From: Cristatella mucedo
Taxonomy: Eukaryota > Bryozoa > Phylactolaemata > Cristatellidae
Direction of reading: 5' to 3'
Assembly (NCBI GenBank): GCA_009760855.2
Contig: WPIO01000080.1
Location: forward strand, 991,001 to 1,055,000
Length of the DNA: 64,000 nt
Shown: positions 22,850 through 35,900 of the stretch, one piece after another
Numbering within the stretch: position 1 is the stretch's first letter
Layout: the number at the start of each line of letters is the position of its first letter
Program-made: the position numbers and the translations under genes
Notes under the pieces: generated by a model
Seen by the model: only the letters and a program-made list of their open reading frames with translations
Told to the model about the DNA's origin: nothing
Database searches by the model: none

Positions 22850-24410
22850 CGTCCAATTGTTGCAGAGCGTCGAAGATTTCCCGATTCTCCGGACTTCCGG
22901 CCTTCGATTGCCATTCGCTGCCCGAGATTGAACGCACGCAAATGGTCGAAAGTATGTGCGTGCATAGGGAACGTCCTGTGGAATGATAACTGGAGATTTG
23001 AAGTGCCAATTTCTAGTCAATCCGATAGATATTGCGATAGAAGCCGGGCCAGTGCCGTCGATTGCCGCGCATTTTCCTCGAGTGTTTCACGTTCGCGATT
23101 GACTGAAAAGACGTGGCTGCAATTTTAATGCAGCGTGATGTAATACGCAAGAGAATTTGAAGACTCTTCCGGCATCTGTCGATCTATTTGTAACGGACTG
23201 CTATAGATTGGTGTAATTTCCCGGGCCATCGCCGTCGATTGCCGTGCATTGCCTTCGATTGAACCCGCACAATATGTGCAAATTATGCAACGTACAGTGA
23301 GACGTTACTTGGACCAAGAGTAGCTGTTTCGACCAACCAATCTTGTACATTTTCCACGGATCGCTGTATTGGTCAAGGGCAATGGGTCAGGGTCATGGGT
23401 CAGGGCCGTTACTGTCGACTGCCATGCATTGCTGGCAGCTAGCGAGCAAAGCAGTTTGAAAATTCCACGATTTCACTTTGGACGCAGCGAAAAAATGTGT
23501 ACCGACAATCAATAACGTCAATGACGTCATATGCCGTCATATACGGCATATGACGTCATATGGTATGTGGTTGCCGTCGATTGCAGTGCATCGCATGAGA
23601 GAGTGCGCATCCGCTGCATGTAGAGTGAAATTGTGTGGGTTGAACTTTGAACTCAACTGTCAATCTTTGTATGCTACTTGAATTAGAGATTTACATCGGC
23701 GATTTGAGGATTACTTGCAGTGGATTAGAGTGGATAGCGGTATTTCACAGGTCTTCTTTCGGGCGATTGCCGCCGCGCATTGCCAGAAGGCATGATGAAT
23801 GCTCAGTTTTTTAGTTTTATTTGGCTGTGCACGCAAGACAGTTCGCTTTAATGTGCAATAAAAAACTGGAGCTCGGCGAACTCTGCTTCTAGTTGGTTTT
23901 TGGCGGATGCGGTGGATTAAAGTAGAGTGCGGTATTGGCCCGGGCCATTGCAGTCGGTTGCAGCTCATTGCACGAGAATCTCCCGTGCCTCTGAAAGTGA
24001 GGTTTTTATGAGCACGATTTTCACAAAGTGTACTGTCATATGCATTATAAATAAATGAGCTTTTAGAACAAGATTTATTTCGTTGTGTGATGAAATGCAG
24101 TGGATTGTGGTACTGTGGCCCGGGCCGCAGCAATCTATTTCAGCGAACTTCGTGAGAACGCGTGAGCGGAATAGTGCGCAATTTTGTAGGTACATTTTAA
24201 ATGCAGCATAGTTTGACATTCGACTTTTTTTGGAGCTTGCACAGCCAATTTGCAGTGGATTTGAGGCGAACAACTTGAGGCCAAGTGAATTGTGGAGGAT
24301 TTTTGGTACAGGCTTCCGTCGTTGCACGGCATTTGCATGAGTTCGCGTGCGAACAATGGTGTGAAATTTGGTGGATAGATAAAATCAAAGATGTACTACA
24401 ATTTTCTTCC
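22850..24410 (-). repeat. Degenerate ~175-bp satellite array, inverted orientation
   Basis: The core word, seen here as ccgtcgattgccgtgcattgcc on the plus strand (read in two halves, gtcgattgcc and gtgcattgcc), recurs at about 22,904, 23,058, 23,235, 23,415, 23,577, 23,763, 23,953, 24,133 and 24,318. Spacings are 154-190 bp. Monomers are strongly diverged. Open frames within it are incidental. Confidence 0.75.
23522..23558. repeat. Near-perfect palindrome with two TGACGTCA motifs
   Basis: Arms tgacgtcatatgccgt (23,522-23,537) and its exact reverse complement (23,543-23,558) flank a 5-base loop. Each outer end is a full CRE/ATF site, TGACGTCA. It lies within the satellite array. Confidence 0.9.
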
Positions 24411-25160
24411 TAAATTCGAGCTCGGCAACGCCAACGCGCCGTCGATTTTAGCCTAGTTTGACTGGACTCCGGTAATTAGTCTAACCCGTAAGTAAGCGTC
24501 ATCAATGGTCACAGGCCGTCGCAGTTGCTGGTGCTTAGCCCCTTGGGCGCTGAGTTTGCATCTAGCCACAGGCAGCGTCAGCATCTTAAGTTTAGCTTCA
24601 ACTTAGGGCTGCTGCTGCTGCCCGTAGAGGAACTACGTCCGCAGACAATCTGTCCAATTCAATTTTAGCCACTACCTATGCCGCTTATAATAGTTTCAAT
24701 AATAGAAACAAATTTGAAATAATAGAAACAAATTTGGCCCTCGGAGAGTTTCTCTACTTTGAAAACGTTGGCGTCTGCTGTGGCTCAATGTTCACGCTTT
24801 GGCTACTACTTTACTAGTAAATTATACTACTACATTATATTACTACATTATACTATACTATATTATATATATACTATATATTATAAATATAAATTATATA
24901 TTATATTATATTATATATATTATATTATACTATACTATACTATATAATTATACTACTACATTACCGCTAGATTGGCTACTGCATCAAAGCTACATTACAT
25001 TTACTACATTTGCCTACTGCCATTCATTGCACCGACTACTTTGCCTGATCTGACTCATCACTTGTGTCCAGTAGCGTCCAGTCCACAACTTGGACCTTGA
25101 CCTCGGACCTTCGACTTTGACCTTGGATCTTTACCTCCGGGTCAATCAGCTTTGCCTCTA
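24411..25160. other. A+T-rich non-coding stretch with TATAC repeats
   Basis: The segment at 24,825-24,955 is tatactatac/tattatat low-complexity DNA. The rest has no recognised feature. Confidence 0.6.
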
Positions 25161-25167
25161 GGGTAGA

Positions 25168-25323
25168 ATGTACCGAGAAATGTTAGCTGAGCTCGCAGCG
25201 TCTCAATATATGCCCATATCTGCTGACACAGAAGCATTACGCCGTCGCACGGACTGGCAAGCACGTTCTGCACTAGCAAAAAATTATCAACAACAACTGG
25301 AAGAGCCACTTCATCAGCGGTGA
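25168..25323 (+). CDS. Short 51-residue open frame, protein-like, unrecognised
   Basis: The ATG-to-TGA frame reads MYREMLAELAASQYMPIS, then RRRTDWQARSALAKNYQQQ, ending EEPLHQR. It is charged, probably helical, and unlike the low-complexity flanks. It could be a terminal exon, a gag-like scrap of a retroelement, or chance. No splice partner was identified. Confidence 0.25.
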   Translation: MYREMLAELAASQYMPISADTEALRRRTDWQARSALAKNYQQQLEEPLHQR

Positions 25324-25849
25324 TTTTCGCCGAGTAGTAGCTTAAAGGCCCACCCTATGCATGGAATTGTCTCCTCTGAATTGTGGCCTCTGACGTCCGC
25401 CACAGCCCTACCATTCGACTCAGCCTACGACCCGTGACCTGTGACCCATGCGTGACCTGTGACCCCCGCTCGACCTGCAATGTATATTTATTGCTGGGTC
25501 CTTTTATACGGATGGATCGTGCATATAAAGGCATATGGCCTAGGCAAGAGTTTTCCAACGCAGTTACAGGCTATAACGTGAACGCCCAAGTGACCTTCGA
25601 GGCATGCTTCGTAAGGATTCTGATTTGTGTCAAAATTGAGTTCAAACGGCGAACGCTGGCAGGACTCGTTCGTCGGGCATAAATTAATACTTAAATTATA
25701 CTGGTACACATAATTAAATTATAGAGGTAAGAAATAATTGCCCTGAACCTCGCAGCGCGTAGAGAGACAGAGACAGTCTCGGGTTGACAGCAGCTGAACT
25801 GGGGCAGTTGTTTGCTTGCAGCAGTTTCGTGTGAGTGAGGATTACAGCT

Positions 25850-26006
25850 TCCTGCTGCTGCTGCTTGTGCTGCTGCTGCTGCTTGTGCTGCTGCTTGTGC
25901 TGCTGCTGCTGCTTGTGCTGCTGCTGCTTGTGCTGCTGCTGCTTGTGCTGCTGCTGCTGCTGCTGCTGCTTGTGCTGCTGCTGCTTGTGCTGCTGCTGCT
26001 GCTGCA
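25850..26006. repeat. CTG/CTTGTG triplet-type repeat
   Basis: The word ctgctgcttgtg repeats with variable numbers of ctg. Leucine-rich, cysteine-rich and glutamine-rich frames over it are translations of the repeat. Confidence 0.95.
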
Positions 26007-26439
26007 TTCCATTCGATTCATTTCATTTCGATCGATTCATTTCACTCGATTCATTCGCTGTTGTGGCTCCGCAATAGCTGACTACCAAGATTGCTGCTGT
26101 AACTCTGCAGTAGTCGACAGGGGATTCCCCATGTGACCGTGAGCAACACGCACCACAATGCTCGCAGGACTTCATTTAGCGGACTCTTTAAGGTCGCCGA
26201 CACAATTCGGGATCAGTATCGTGTACAGCACCAGCTAGAGGCGTCATGACCTCGTGTCGGGAGAGCAGCACCTGAGGGCCCTGACCTAGCAGCTTGTGAA
26301 GGTAGGTGGTAGGTTCGGCGACTGTGAAAGCCTGGCGAGCCGTCATCAGTTGCCTGGCCAGTTGCTGTCTTGTGTCGCAACTTTCGCCTATGGCATACAA
26401 TTCGCTAATCTAACTTGTCCCCTTCGCCGATGCTGCAGC

Positions 26440-29075
26440 ATCCGGGCAGTCAATCTGCAATGGGTTCCATGAATTACCGAAATCCACTCTAATTAGGCTA
26501 ACAACGACCAGACGTAAGCATTGCCGAGCTCAATTGTTTCGCTGATATTGTAGTACACGTTCAAATTTATCTGTTTACCAAATTTCATGTTGCTTCGCGA
26601 ACGCGCACTTATGCAAATGAGCTTTGACGCCGGACGCTTGTACCGCAATTCACCACAATCCATTCTAGTTCCCGTCAAATCTACCACAAATCAGCTGCAA
26701 AAAGCTCCAAAAAGTTTGCAATATTAAACTAAGCTACATGTGAAATGTACCCAGAAAATTTCGCGCGATTTCGCTCACTCGTTCTCACGAAGTCCACTGA
26801 AATAAGATTGCAATGGCCTGTTACCAATACCGCAATCCAGTGCATTCCACCATTCCACCAACGAAAGAAATCCTGATCGAAAAGCTCCCTTTTTTATTGC
26901 ATGTGACAGCGCACTCTGCGAAAATTGCATTAAAAAAGTTTCACTTGCATTGGCACGGCCGTTCTCGTGCAATGCGCTGTAATCGACTACAGTAGCCCGG
27001 GTCAATACCGAAATCCACTTCAATCCACAGAATCCACCGCATAAAAAATCGAAATACATTGCGCCGAGCTTCAGTTTTTATTGCATATGAAAGTGCACTG
27101 TGCTGTATGCACGACCACGTAAAATAAAAAAATTGTACAACCTCGCACTGTGGCAATTGGCGGCAATCGCCTGAAATGACCTGGAAAACTACCGAAATCC
27201 ACTCTATTTCACTGCAAATCATCCTCAAATTACCATCGCGAAGTTCTAATTTACGTTGCATATAGGACTAGACTCAGTTCAAAGTGCACCCAGAAAATTT
27301 CGCTCATTATGCACACGCGTTCTCATGCAATGAATTGCAATCGACTGCAACGACCCGATCCCATACTGCAATCCATCTCAATCCACCGGAATCCGCTGCA
27401 ATCCGCCCTACAGCCACCAGAACCCGTACACTAGAAGCTTTAATTATGATTGCACGCTGCTCTACTCTTCGGTTATTGTGTACTCGCATGACTTCACTGC
27501 ATTTTCCTCGACTATTCTGCAGCAATGCACTGCAATCGACTGCAACTGCCCGGGCCGGTACGTCAATGTACCGCAACCCGCCGAAAAACGACCAAAATAC
27601 GTACATTTTAAGCTCTAATAATGATTGCACGTTGCTCTAATTTTTGGTTATTGTGTAGTCCCACAATTTCACTACATTTATCTCGATTATTAGGCAGCAG
27701 TGCACTGCAATTGACTGCAATGGCCCGGGCCAAAACCTTAACTTACAGAAATCTAATGCAAAATGCCCTGAAATCGGTTTCACAATGCTCAAATTTGTAA
27801 TGCATGTTACAAAGCACACTGGTTAAAGTCATCAACAACATTTTAAGAAACTGCCTCGTACAATCTTGGGCAATGCCTGGCAATCTACGACAACGGCTCG
27901 GCTCGAAGCAGCAATCCACTACAATCCATGGCAAGTCGACACTAAATTGGCTGCACTAAGTGCCGATTGTCATCTCATTTCACATTCCTTTGTGCTAAAA
28001 AGGAAACCGTAGGACTTTCAATCTATTTTGTACGTTAATTGTCAACAATGCACGGTAATCGACCGCAATGGCATTAGATGGCATTGGAGATACATTAATG
28101 GCAGGGACCGATACCGAAATCCGGAGCAAATCGACGAGAAATCGGCTGCATTAAGCAATTCTCATTCCACGTGACATCTTACTGCTCAAGCACATATTTG
28201 CAACAATTTCACAAGATCTGACCTTTCAATCTTGGGCAATGCATGGCAATCGACGGCAATGGCACGAGCAAATACGGCAATCCATTATGGTCCATCGCAA
28301 ATCACTGGAAAGTGACTGGGCCAAGATCAAATATATCTTACCTGTCACAGCCCACTGTGCTGAAAGTGGAATCATATCCTTTCAACCACTTGCGCACGTA
28401 CAGTCGCGAGCAATGAACGGCAATCAACAGCAATGTCCGGGGCCAATACCCCAATTTCCGGCAAATTGAAGAGAAACTGGCAGCGCGGAAGCCTCAGTTG
28501 ACATTACATATAACATTCCGCTGCGTCCAAAGTAAAACCGTGGAACTTTCAAGATGCTTTGTTTGGTAACTGTCAGCAATGCACGGCAATTAACAGCAAT
28601 GGTTGCGGCCGATAGCGAAATCGGTGGGAAAATGACAAGATTGGCTGCAATAAACTGCAACTCTCATTTCACGTAACATGTACCTGTGTTCGCGAATAAG
28701 TTTCATCCATTGTGAGCGTTCAATTGGTGGCAAGGCACGGCAATCGACGGCAATGGCCCGTGGAAATACGCCAATCCATAACGGGCAGTTACAAGTGGAC
28801 CGATAGTTGCTGGGAGAAGCTCCAACTTTTCTTACGTATTTCGCTACACTGCATTAAAAGTGCAGCCACATTCTTTTATACAATCGATTAAGGCACCGTC
28901 GAGGGCAATCGACGGCAACGGCCCGGTCTCTGCAGCAATCTGGTTCAAATTTGCTGGAAATTGGCTGTTTAAATTTGTAGTTATCCTCCCACATAACGCT
29001 CATTGTGGGCGCACATGCTGTCCTTTATCGCGTTCAACCTTGGGAAATCCGTGGCAATTGACTGTAATTGCTCGA
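26440..29075 (+). repeat. Degenerate ~173-bp satellite array
   Basis: The core gcaatgcacggcaatcgac followed by ggcaatggcccg recurs at about 26,982, 27,166, 27,340, 27,535, 27,710, 27,883, 28,058, 28,249, 28,422, 28,589, 28,743, 28,908 and 29,058. The mean spacing is near 173 bp. Each monomer also carries a ccgaaatccactc-like word. It is the same family as 22.85-24.4 kb in the opposite direction. I see no gene in it. Confidence 0.8.
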
Positions 29076-29096
29076 GACAATACAGCAATCTGTGAT

Positions 29097-29572
29097 TGTC
29101 GACGTGGCTCACGCGAGCGAGGCTTGCTTTGCCTTTCGCGCGTGCACCTTCGTGCATTCGCACTCGTGCGCGAGCGGGGTGAACACGAAATGCACTTGTC
29201 CGCGGGCACTGGAGGCCGCGAAGCTGAACGTGGCGTCGCCACAGCGACTGCAGTATTATTGCGGCACAATTCCGATGGCCACTATCTTTCTGTGCCAGTG
29301 TCGTGGCTGAGGGACGCGACGAGCGAATCTTGAAAACCGACGACCGCGATGACGCGATGCTGAGGTGCGGCATTCGGAGCTCGGCTTAATCATAAATTAA
29401 TTAAAGTAATAAACTAATAATATAAGTAACTATAAATTAGTAATAACATTTTGATAGTAACATTAAATATAATAATAGTAAATTAAACCAGTGCTGTGTC
29501 CGTAGCAAATGAGCCAGACTTAAATCCATGAACCAAATATTCTCCCTCCCTCCCTGTCTCTCTCTCTCTCTC

Positions 29573-29658
<86 letters not shown>

Positions 29659-29681
29659 TGTGTCTGTCTGTCTCTCTTTAC
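29097..29681 (+). repeat. Left arm of a large inverted repeat
   Basis: It is the nearly exact reverse complement of 31,757-32,387, from cgacgtggctcacgcgag to the CT microsatellite and gtgtctgtctgtctctctt. The arms differ mainly in microsatellite length and one extra gtgcaccttc-type repeat in the right arm. It includes A+T-rich non-coding DNA at 29,390-29,520. Confidence 0.92.
29551..29680. repeat. CT/CTGT microsatellite within the inverted repeat
   Basis: It consists of (CT)n, (CTGT)n and (CT)n blocks. Its counterpart is (GA)n/(GACA)n at 31,762-31,922. Confidence 0.95.
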
Positions 29682-31440
29682 AATTACAAACAAAGCCTGT
29701 GGGGGAAGATCAAAACTTTTTTTGCGAAACTGTGCTTTTTTAAAAGTCCAACCGCATCCTATCAACCAATCTTGAACGTACATGCGAGGGCAATGCGCGG
29801 CAATCGACGGAAACGGCCTGAGAAAATACGGAACGCTTAACGTATGGTCGTTGTTAGCCTAATTAGAGTGAATTGCGGTAATTCGTCGAACCCATCTGCA
29901 ATCATCCCACTCGCTCTTATGCCCTGAAGCAAGGTCGCGGGACCGAGGTCACGGCCGGTGGTGCGAACGCCGGCGAACTCGTCCCTTTCTTTTACGACAA
30001 TTAGCGATACACAAAGGGCAACTGTCATTTTATTCTCTCCTGCACTTCGGGAAGCACGAATATTCGTGCTTCCAGAACTCTCTAGAAGCATGAATGGGCC
30101 CAATATCCCTGCTGCCGGCTGCTGCGGCGTTTGCTGAGCAGGCTGAATTAGCCGAAGAGTAAAGTCGTTGGCTGATAGCCAGTGGGTTGTCAGTCGGCCA
30201 TTGGCTAGTTTGGCAGCAGATTCCGTGTGACGCAGTCTTCATTCCCTGCCCTATATTTGCGCACTGTGGGCTGAGAGGTGCACGACGTGCACGTGGCCTT
30301 CGACCACGTGATCTGGGCCCACGCAGTTCGCAAAGTGCACGCGACTGCAGACGACGTGATCTGGGGCAGCCGCGTGCCGTGGGCTGCGACCTTGCAGAGC
30401 TGAACGTTGCGCAGCCGGAGCGACTGCCTAGTGTTGTGTCGCGATAGCAGCGTTCTATACAAGTGCCGTTGAGTCCGTACTGAGTCAGGAGGGCAGCCGA
30501 GCAGCAGAGTGGGTAGCATGGAATGCGAGACAATTAGGCAAGTAACAGATTTAGCATTTAGGCAAGTAACAGATCGGAGCATGGAATGCGAGCAGCGGCT
30601 GAGGATCGCTGGATGAGTAGGCGTCGTTAATAGAGTAGATGTCGTTGCCTAAGAACTGCAAACCGAAGTGCTTACGCGTGCTGACACTGCGCATGCTGCC
30701 ACTAACCACATTTGCATGCGGACCCTGTGCATGTCACCCCTAACCATGTTATTCATTTTGTTTGTTTATCAAGCATGATATTGCTCACGATTCAATTGCA
30801 CTTCACTTTGCAGCAAATGCAAAGCGCCTAGAAAGAGATTGAGTTCTCTGAGGGCGCTTTATCGAGTGCATTATTATTATTATTGTTGGTATTATTCCAG
30901 TCTAGGACCGGCAGAGCAAAAGCTTCTGTCGCCAATGGTCTTTAAGCGGTGGAACGAAAAATAGCTAATTTATTGTAAATAGGTCACTATCCCTTCAAAA
31001 ATAACCCATTTATTGTAAATAGGTCACTATCCCTTCAAAAATAACCCATTTTCTCAGCCAGAAGCGTTTCATTTTTGCTCAAATTTCGCACGGTCTGTGC
31101 GAGGATGGCCACCCACTGGAAGACAAAGTGGCGAAGTCTCTGATGGAAGTGACGAATTATCTGAGATCGGTGGAATGATAGTTGCTGAACCACCATTGAC
31201 TCGAAGTGTAATGTCTTCTGTAGATGCCTCCCTGTGCCATGTCTATCTGCACTCGTAACGCCAATCTATTTTCAAAAAGCACTCCCAGGAGACCAACTTC
31301 GTGTTGCATTCTTCAGATGACTAATCTGCTGCGCTTTATGGAGGCTTGTTGACTGAAATGCATTCTCATCTGCGACACTAATCTATATGCAAACGATACC
31401 GAAGCTTACATCCGAGATCAACTTTTGGTTGCCCTCTTTA
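29682..31440. other. Spacer of the inverted repeat with repeats, no recognised gene
   Basis: It contains one more satellite core at about 29,785 and a stretch at 29,830-29,900 that is the reverse complement of 26,440-26,505. A segment at 30,270-30,440 is distantly related to the inverted-repeat arms. An L2 tail follows at 30,664-30,890, then a 38-39-bp direct duplication at about 30,976-31,053 containing attgtaaataggtcactatc. Confidence 0.5.
30664..30890 (+). mobile_element. L2 family A 3' tail
   Basis: It matches the last ~220 bp of copies 1 and 2, from gtgcttacgcgtgctgacactg to the hairpin aagcgcctagaaagagattg and an ATT tail. Confidence 0.8.
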
Positions 31441-31444
31441 GCTG

Positions 31445-31660
31445 AGTATTATGCAACCTTGACGTGCTGCCTTTTGGAGGGTTAAGGTACGTGGCTCATG
31501 GCACGAAACTGGTCGTCAAAGGTGAAAGGTGTAGGTGCACGTGTACACGTGACCACGAAGGACTTGTTCGTGGCTATAGAGAAATTGAGTAACGGGTCGG
31601 AGCCGGAACGCACAGGGTGTTACATGTTTGACGAGCCAGACCTCTGGCAGCTGGCGGGAT
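31445..31660 (+). repeat. Dispersed repeat related to 10,335-10,560
   Basis: Both copies contain a gccttttggagggttaag-like word followed by gaaactggtcgtcaaaggtgaaaggtgtagg-like sequence and a gagccagacctctgg-like word. The class is unknown. An 85-residue open frame over it is not shared by the other copy. Confidence 0.45.
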
Positions 31661-31756
31661 TGGGAATAAGTTTGCATTTACAAATCAGTGACGAACTCAA
31701 CTTCGCAGATACCTTCTCTCATAAGCCCAAAGGAAAGTGCCATCTCAGGGAGTGAA

Positions 31757-32387
<631 letters not shown>

Positions 32388-32569
32388 GTCAACGGCCGAC
32401 CAAAAATGGCCGCGGTCCGAAAAAAAGTGGGCGACTGCTCGCTCATTCGACCGACCATTCGTGTATTGCTCTCCCGGTCGTCGGAGAGGAAAAAAGGGGG
32501 CGAAATTTATCGCGCATCGCGGTGGTGCCGATGACGCACGCCGAGTGGCTGGAAGAGCAGACGCCGGCA

Positions 32570-32692
32570 TCACCAGTAGGTGACACATGGTAGGCAGATT
32601 GACCAGTAGGTAACATTGTAGGCAGATTGACCAGTAGGTGACACATTGTAGGCAGATTGACCAGTGGGTGACACATAGTAAGCAGATTGACT
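32570..32692. repeat. 30-bp tandem repeat, about four units
   Basis: The unit contains gaccagtaggtgacacattg followed by taggcagatt. It lies about 240 bp past the stop of galectin B. Confidence 0.9.
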
Positions 32693-32777
32693 GCCGCGTG
32701 TGCGCGCAGCACCCGAAGCAAAGGGAAAATTAGACTAGCTAATTATGCCAAAGTATGCGCAAGCAGCGGCAGCCTAT

Positions 32778-32835
32778 GTAGCAAGCAACAGACGACGGCA
32801 GACGATGTAGCAAGCAACAGACGACGGCAGACGTC
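32778..32835. repeat. 29-bp duplication
   Basis: Two copies of gtagcaagcaacagacgacg plus nine bases lie head to tail just downstream of the galectin B coding region. Confidence 0.85.
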
Positions 32836-32930
32836 CAATGCCGTCCGCCATGACAGGTGACGCCGGATGTCCGGAGTAGCTGCTGACCACACCAGGCGTC
32901 CCGTCCCGCTGCGGCTCGTTCTGCTTTACA

Positions 32931-35900
32931 TTACTGGAACTGAATCATGTTGACCTGGCAATCTCCGCTAATGTTAAAGTGATCGACGCTGCCCAGCGGC
33001 AGCCTGTGAGCGAAGTCGATGTAGTGCTGGTTGTTCACTGCCACCTGCGAAAATCCCGACAGTCGACTATTACCGCGCCACAGCGGCAATCCGAGGGCGA
33101 TAAAGTGGCGACCGAGCCGGCCAGCCAGTAAGCACTGGAGCAGCCCCGAGTCGCAGCGCAGCGGTCGTCGAAGGCCGCCGCCGCCGCCGCCGGACTCACC
33201 TTGAACCCGCCGGCTTCAGCCAGGATGATTATGTCGAAGGGGCCGTTCGGTACGAACGGGAAGTGAGGGCCGTGTCGCTCTTCGGCGCCCCAGCTGCCGT
33301 TGACGAGGCAGTTACGAACGACGACGTGGTGGTCAGAGCCGTGGTTGAAGCGAACGTCGAAGTGAAGCCCGATGCTCGCTCCGCCGTGTCCGCCCGATTG
33401 CAGGTTGATGGTAAAACTGTGCGGCGGCGGCGGAAGAGGAGGAAAGCGAGAGCTCAGTCGGCGCGCGGAGCCACTAGGCTGTGACGTAATCGGCGCGCGG
33501 AGCCACTAGGCTGTGACGTAATCGGCGCGCGGAGCCACTAGGCTGTGACGTAATCGGCGCGCGGAGCCACTAGGCTGTGACGTAATCGGCGCGCGGAGCC
33601 ACTACAGTTAGAGTATAGTATAGCGAGCGTATACTGCGCATCCAACAAACGGTCAGGAACAAGGTAGTCCTACGTAACGCTAGGCTGATTTATAGGCCGG
33701 AAACTTGCGCCCGTCCTCTGGCCGATGTCGGCGGAAATAAGACCAGGGACGCTAGGGAGACGCAGCGGGTAACGCTGCCGGCTGCGAACGAGGCGAGACT
33801 GGGGTGCGAGAAGAATGGACGATGCCATGCTGCACTGTAATTACTGGGCCGTGATAGAGGTAAGGTGCTCGCTCTTCACTACGGAGGTCGCTGGTTCGAA
33901 TCGTGCTGTGGGCGATCCTATATTGCCAACTGCAAGTGGCGGGGATAGCCGTCAAGGCCTTTCTGCCGATATGCAAACGAGGCTGTTAAATCAGCTAAAA
34001 TTCATTTATGTATTATCGCGCCAATTCCATCTAATGACTGCCTGCATTAAGCTACTAAAAATTTAAGCTCAATCCTGTTATTAGGAATTACTGGAAATTC
34101 ACCGGAATTACTGCTACGCTGTGTAAAAAGCCCACCGTACATTCCATTCTTTATATGCATGCAGGGAGCAACTTCTCGGCTGCCGAATAATTACCCGCGA
34201 CAATTATTATAAATTATAAATAAACTATAATAATTACCCGCGAGCTGGTCTAACCAGTTGACATCAGGAAGCTCGACGCTGCAATACATTACAAGCTTGG
34301 GCAACAAGTGGGCGGCAGAAAAAACCTCAGACAAGTCTGTATGTGACTGCAGGTGCGAACCTCGGGTGCACACTGGCTTCTACATTATACAGATTTATAC
34401 TTAAAAATCCACGTATTTATATATTTTATTACTGTTATATGTATTATTATTATATTTAAAAATCCGCTTATTTATATTTAAAAACCCGCTCCGAAGTTAA
34501 ATCTAATAATATTTAACAATTCTGCAACTCCGCATGACGAGCTGCCTGTCGGCCGATAAATTTCCGAGGATGGGGGAGATGTACTGCCCAACGTAAATGA
34601 TCTTAGCTCACTGAACGTTTTAGGGGGGGGAAGCCTTACATTCTACGTTTAACCAAGACAACCAAGATTTGTTATTGGAGTTTCAAATAGCCAAATTTCT
34701 GCCCTCCAAAAAGCTTGAGCATGCTTGCAGTCGTACGTTTCACTGAGCGTTGATTGATGTGGATACTGACGACAAAATTCAATAGGGCCTAACTGTAAAG
34801 AAAGAGATGATCTGGGGGATAACTCCCTGCCTGACTATTCCCTCCCTTTGAGGGCATTTGGACTGACTAATGTAGGAAGACGCCTTGAGAAAATCAAAAT
34901 AAAACATGTACACAACAAGCAACGCCAACAACAGCGCTCGCGATTAGTGACACCACGTGTCGCGCGTCGCACCACCACCAGAGAGTGCAAAGCAAACTTA
35001 CTGATTTCCCAGCGCCACTCCGTTGACCCGAATCATTCTACCGGGGAACAGGCCGCCAGCAACTTTGCCGGTGAAAGGCAAGGGCTGAAAACAACGCATC
35101 GTGGTCACGTGACTATCAGCAACAGCGGGGTCGCACTAGCAGCTAAAGTATTGCTGCTGGTATTCTTGCGCTGTAAAGCTGCTGGCCTCATCGTCGTCCA
35201 CCAGCTAACAAGAAAATCGACATATGCTAATGGAAAAGCTTTTGCGAGCCATTCTGAGGATATTTGCGGTCACGAAACGAGAGCGGCGCCAAGGGTGGAC
35301 AATTCATGGACGCCGGCTACAACGGTGCTATCGGCTGCTATACGCTCGGCGGCGTTCGCGTGACGTGACGTGAGACGTCGATGTCGACGCTACTGCGTGC
35401 ACGCGGCGAGCGAGTCTCCTCCAGCTGCCCAACTCACCGGACTGAAGATGGGATACGACGGTCCAGACGGCGTGGGCACTTGGCCGTAGGGCTGGAGAAG
35501 AAAAGACGCAACACGTAGCGGACTTTCAGACGTATGACGTCAGAGCGAGCCGGAGTGAACTGACCCAACTTTCGCAAGTTCAAGTGCACGAACAAACGAT
35601 CGCAAGTTCTCGAATCGCACACCGCGAGTTCGATTTACTTTTTGATCTCGGCATCCAGGGGACTAGTCCTAGTGCACGGATCGTTAAGCAGGCGCCAGGA
35701 AGCAGGAGGGGCAGCAGCCGAGGTCGAAGCACCGACGGCAGAAGTAGCAGCGGCCGGGTCTGCCGCTGCCGGGTTATATGCCCTCCTCTAGTAGCGGATA
35801 TCCGCTGCCGCTGCACATGCGTAGCGGCACGCTTACGTTGGCTGGCTGGTAGCGCACGGATTGCAGCTGCAAGTTTCCGGTAACGACAAGTCGCCGGATG

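Noticed and set aside
25835-26077. Cysteine/leucine-rich and glutamine-rich frames
   Set aside because: They are direct translations of the CTG/CTTGTG repeat.
34848-35363. 171-codon plus-strand frame
   Set aside because: It is antisense to the galectin B C-domain first exon (35,002-35,084) and has no motif.
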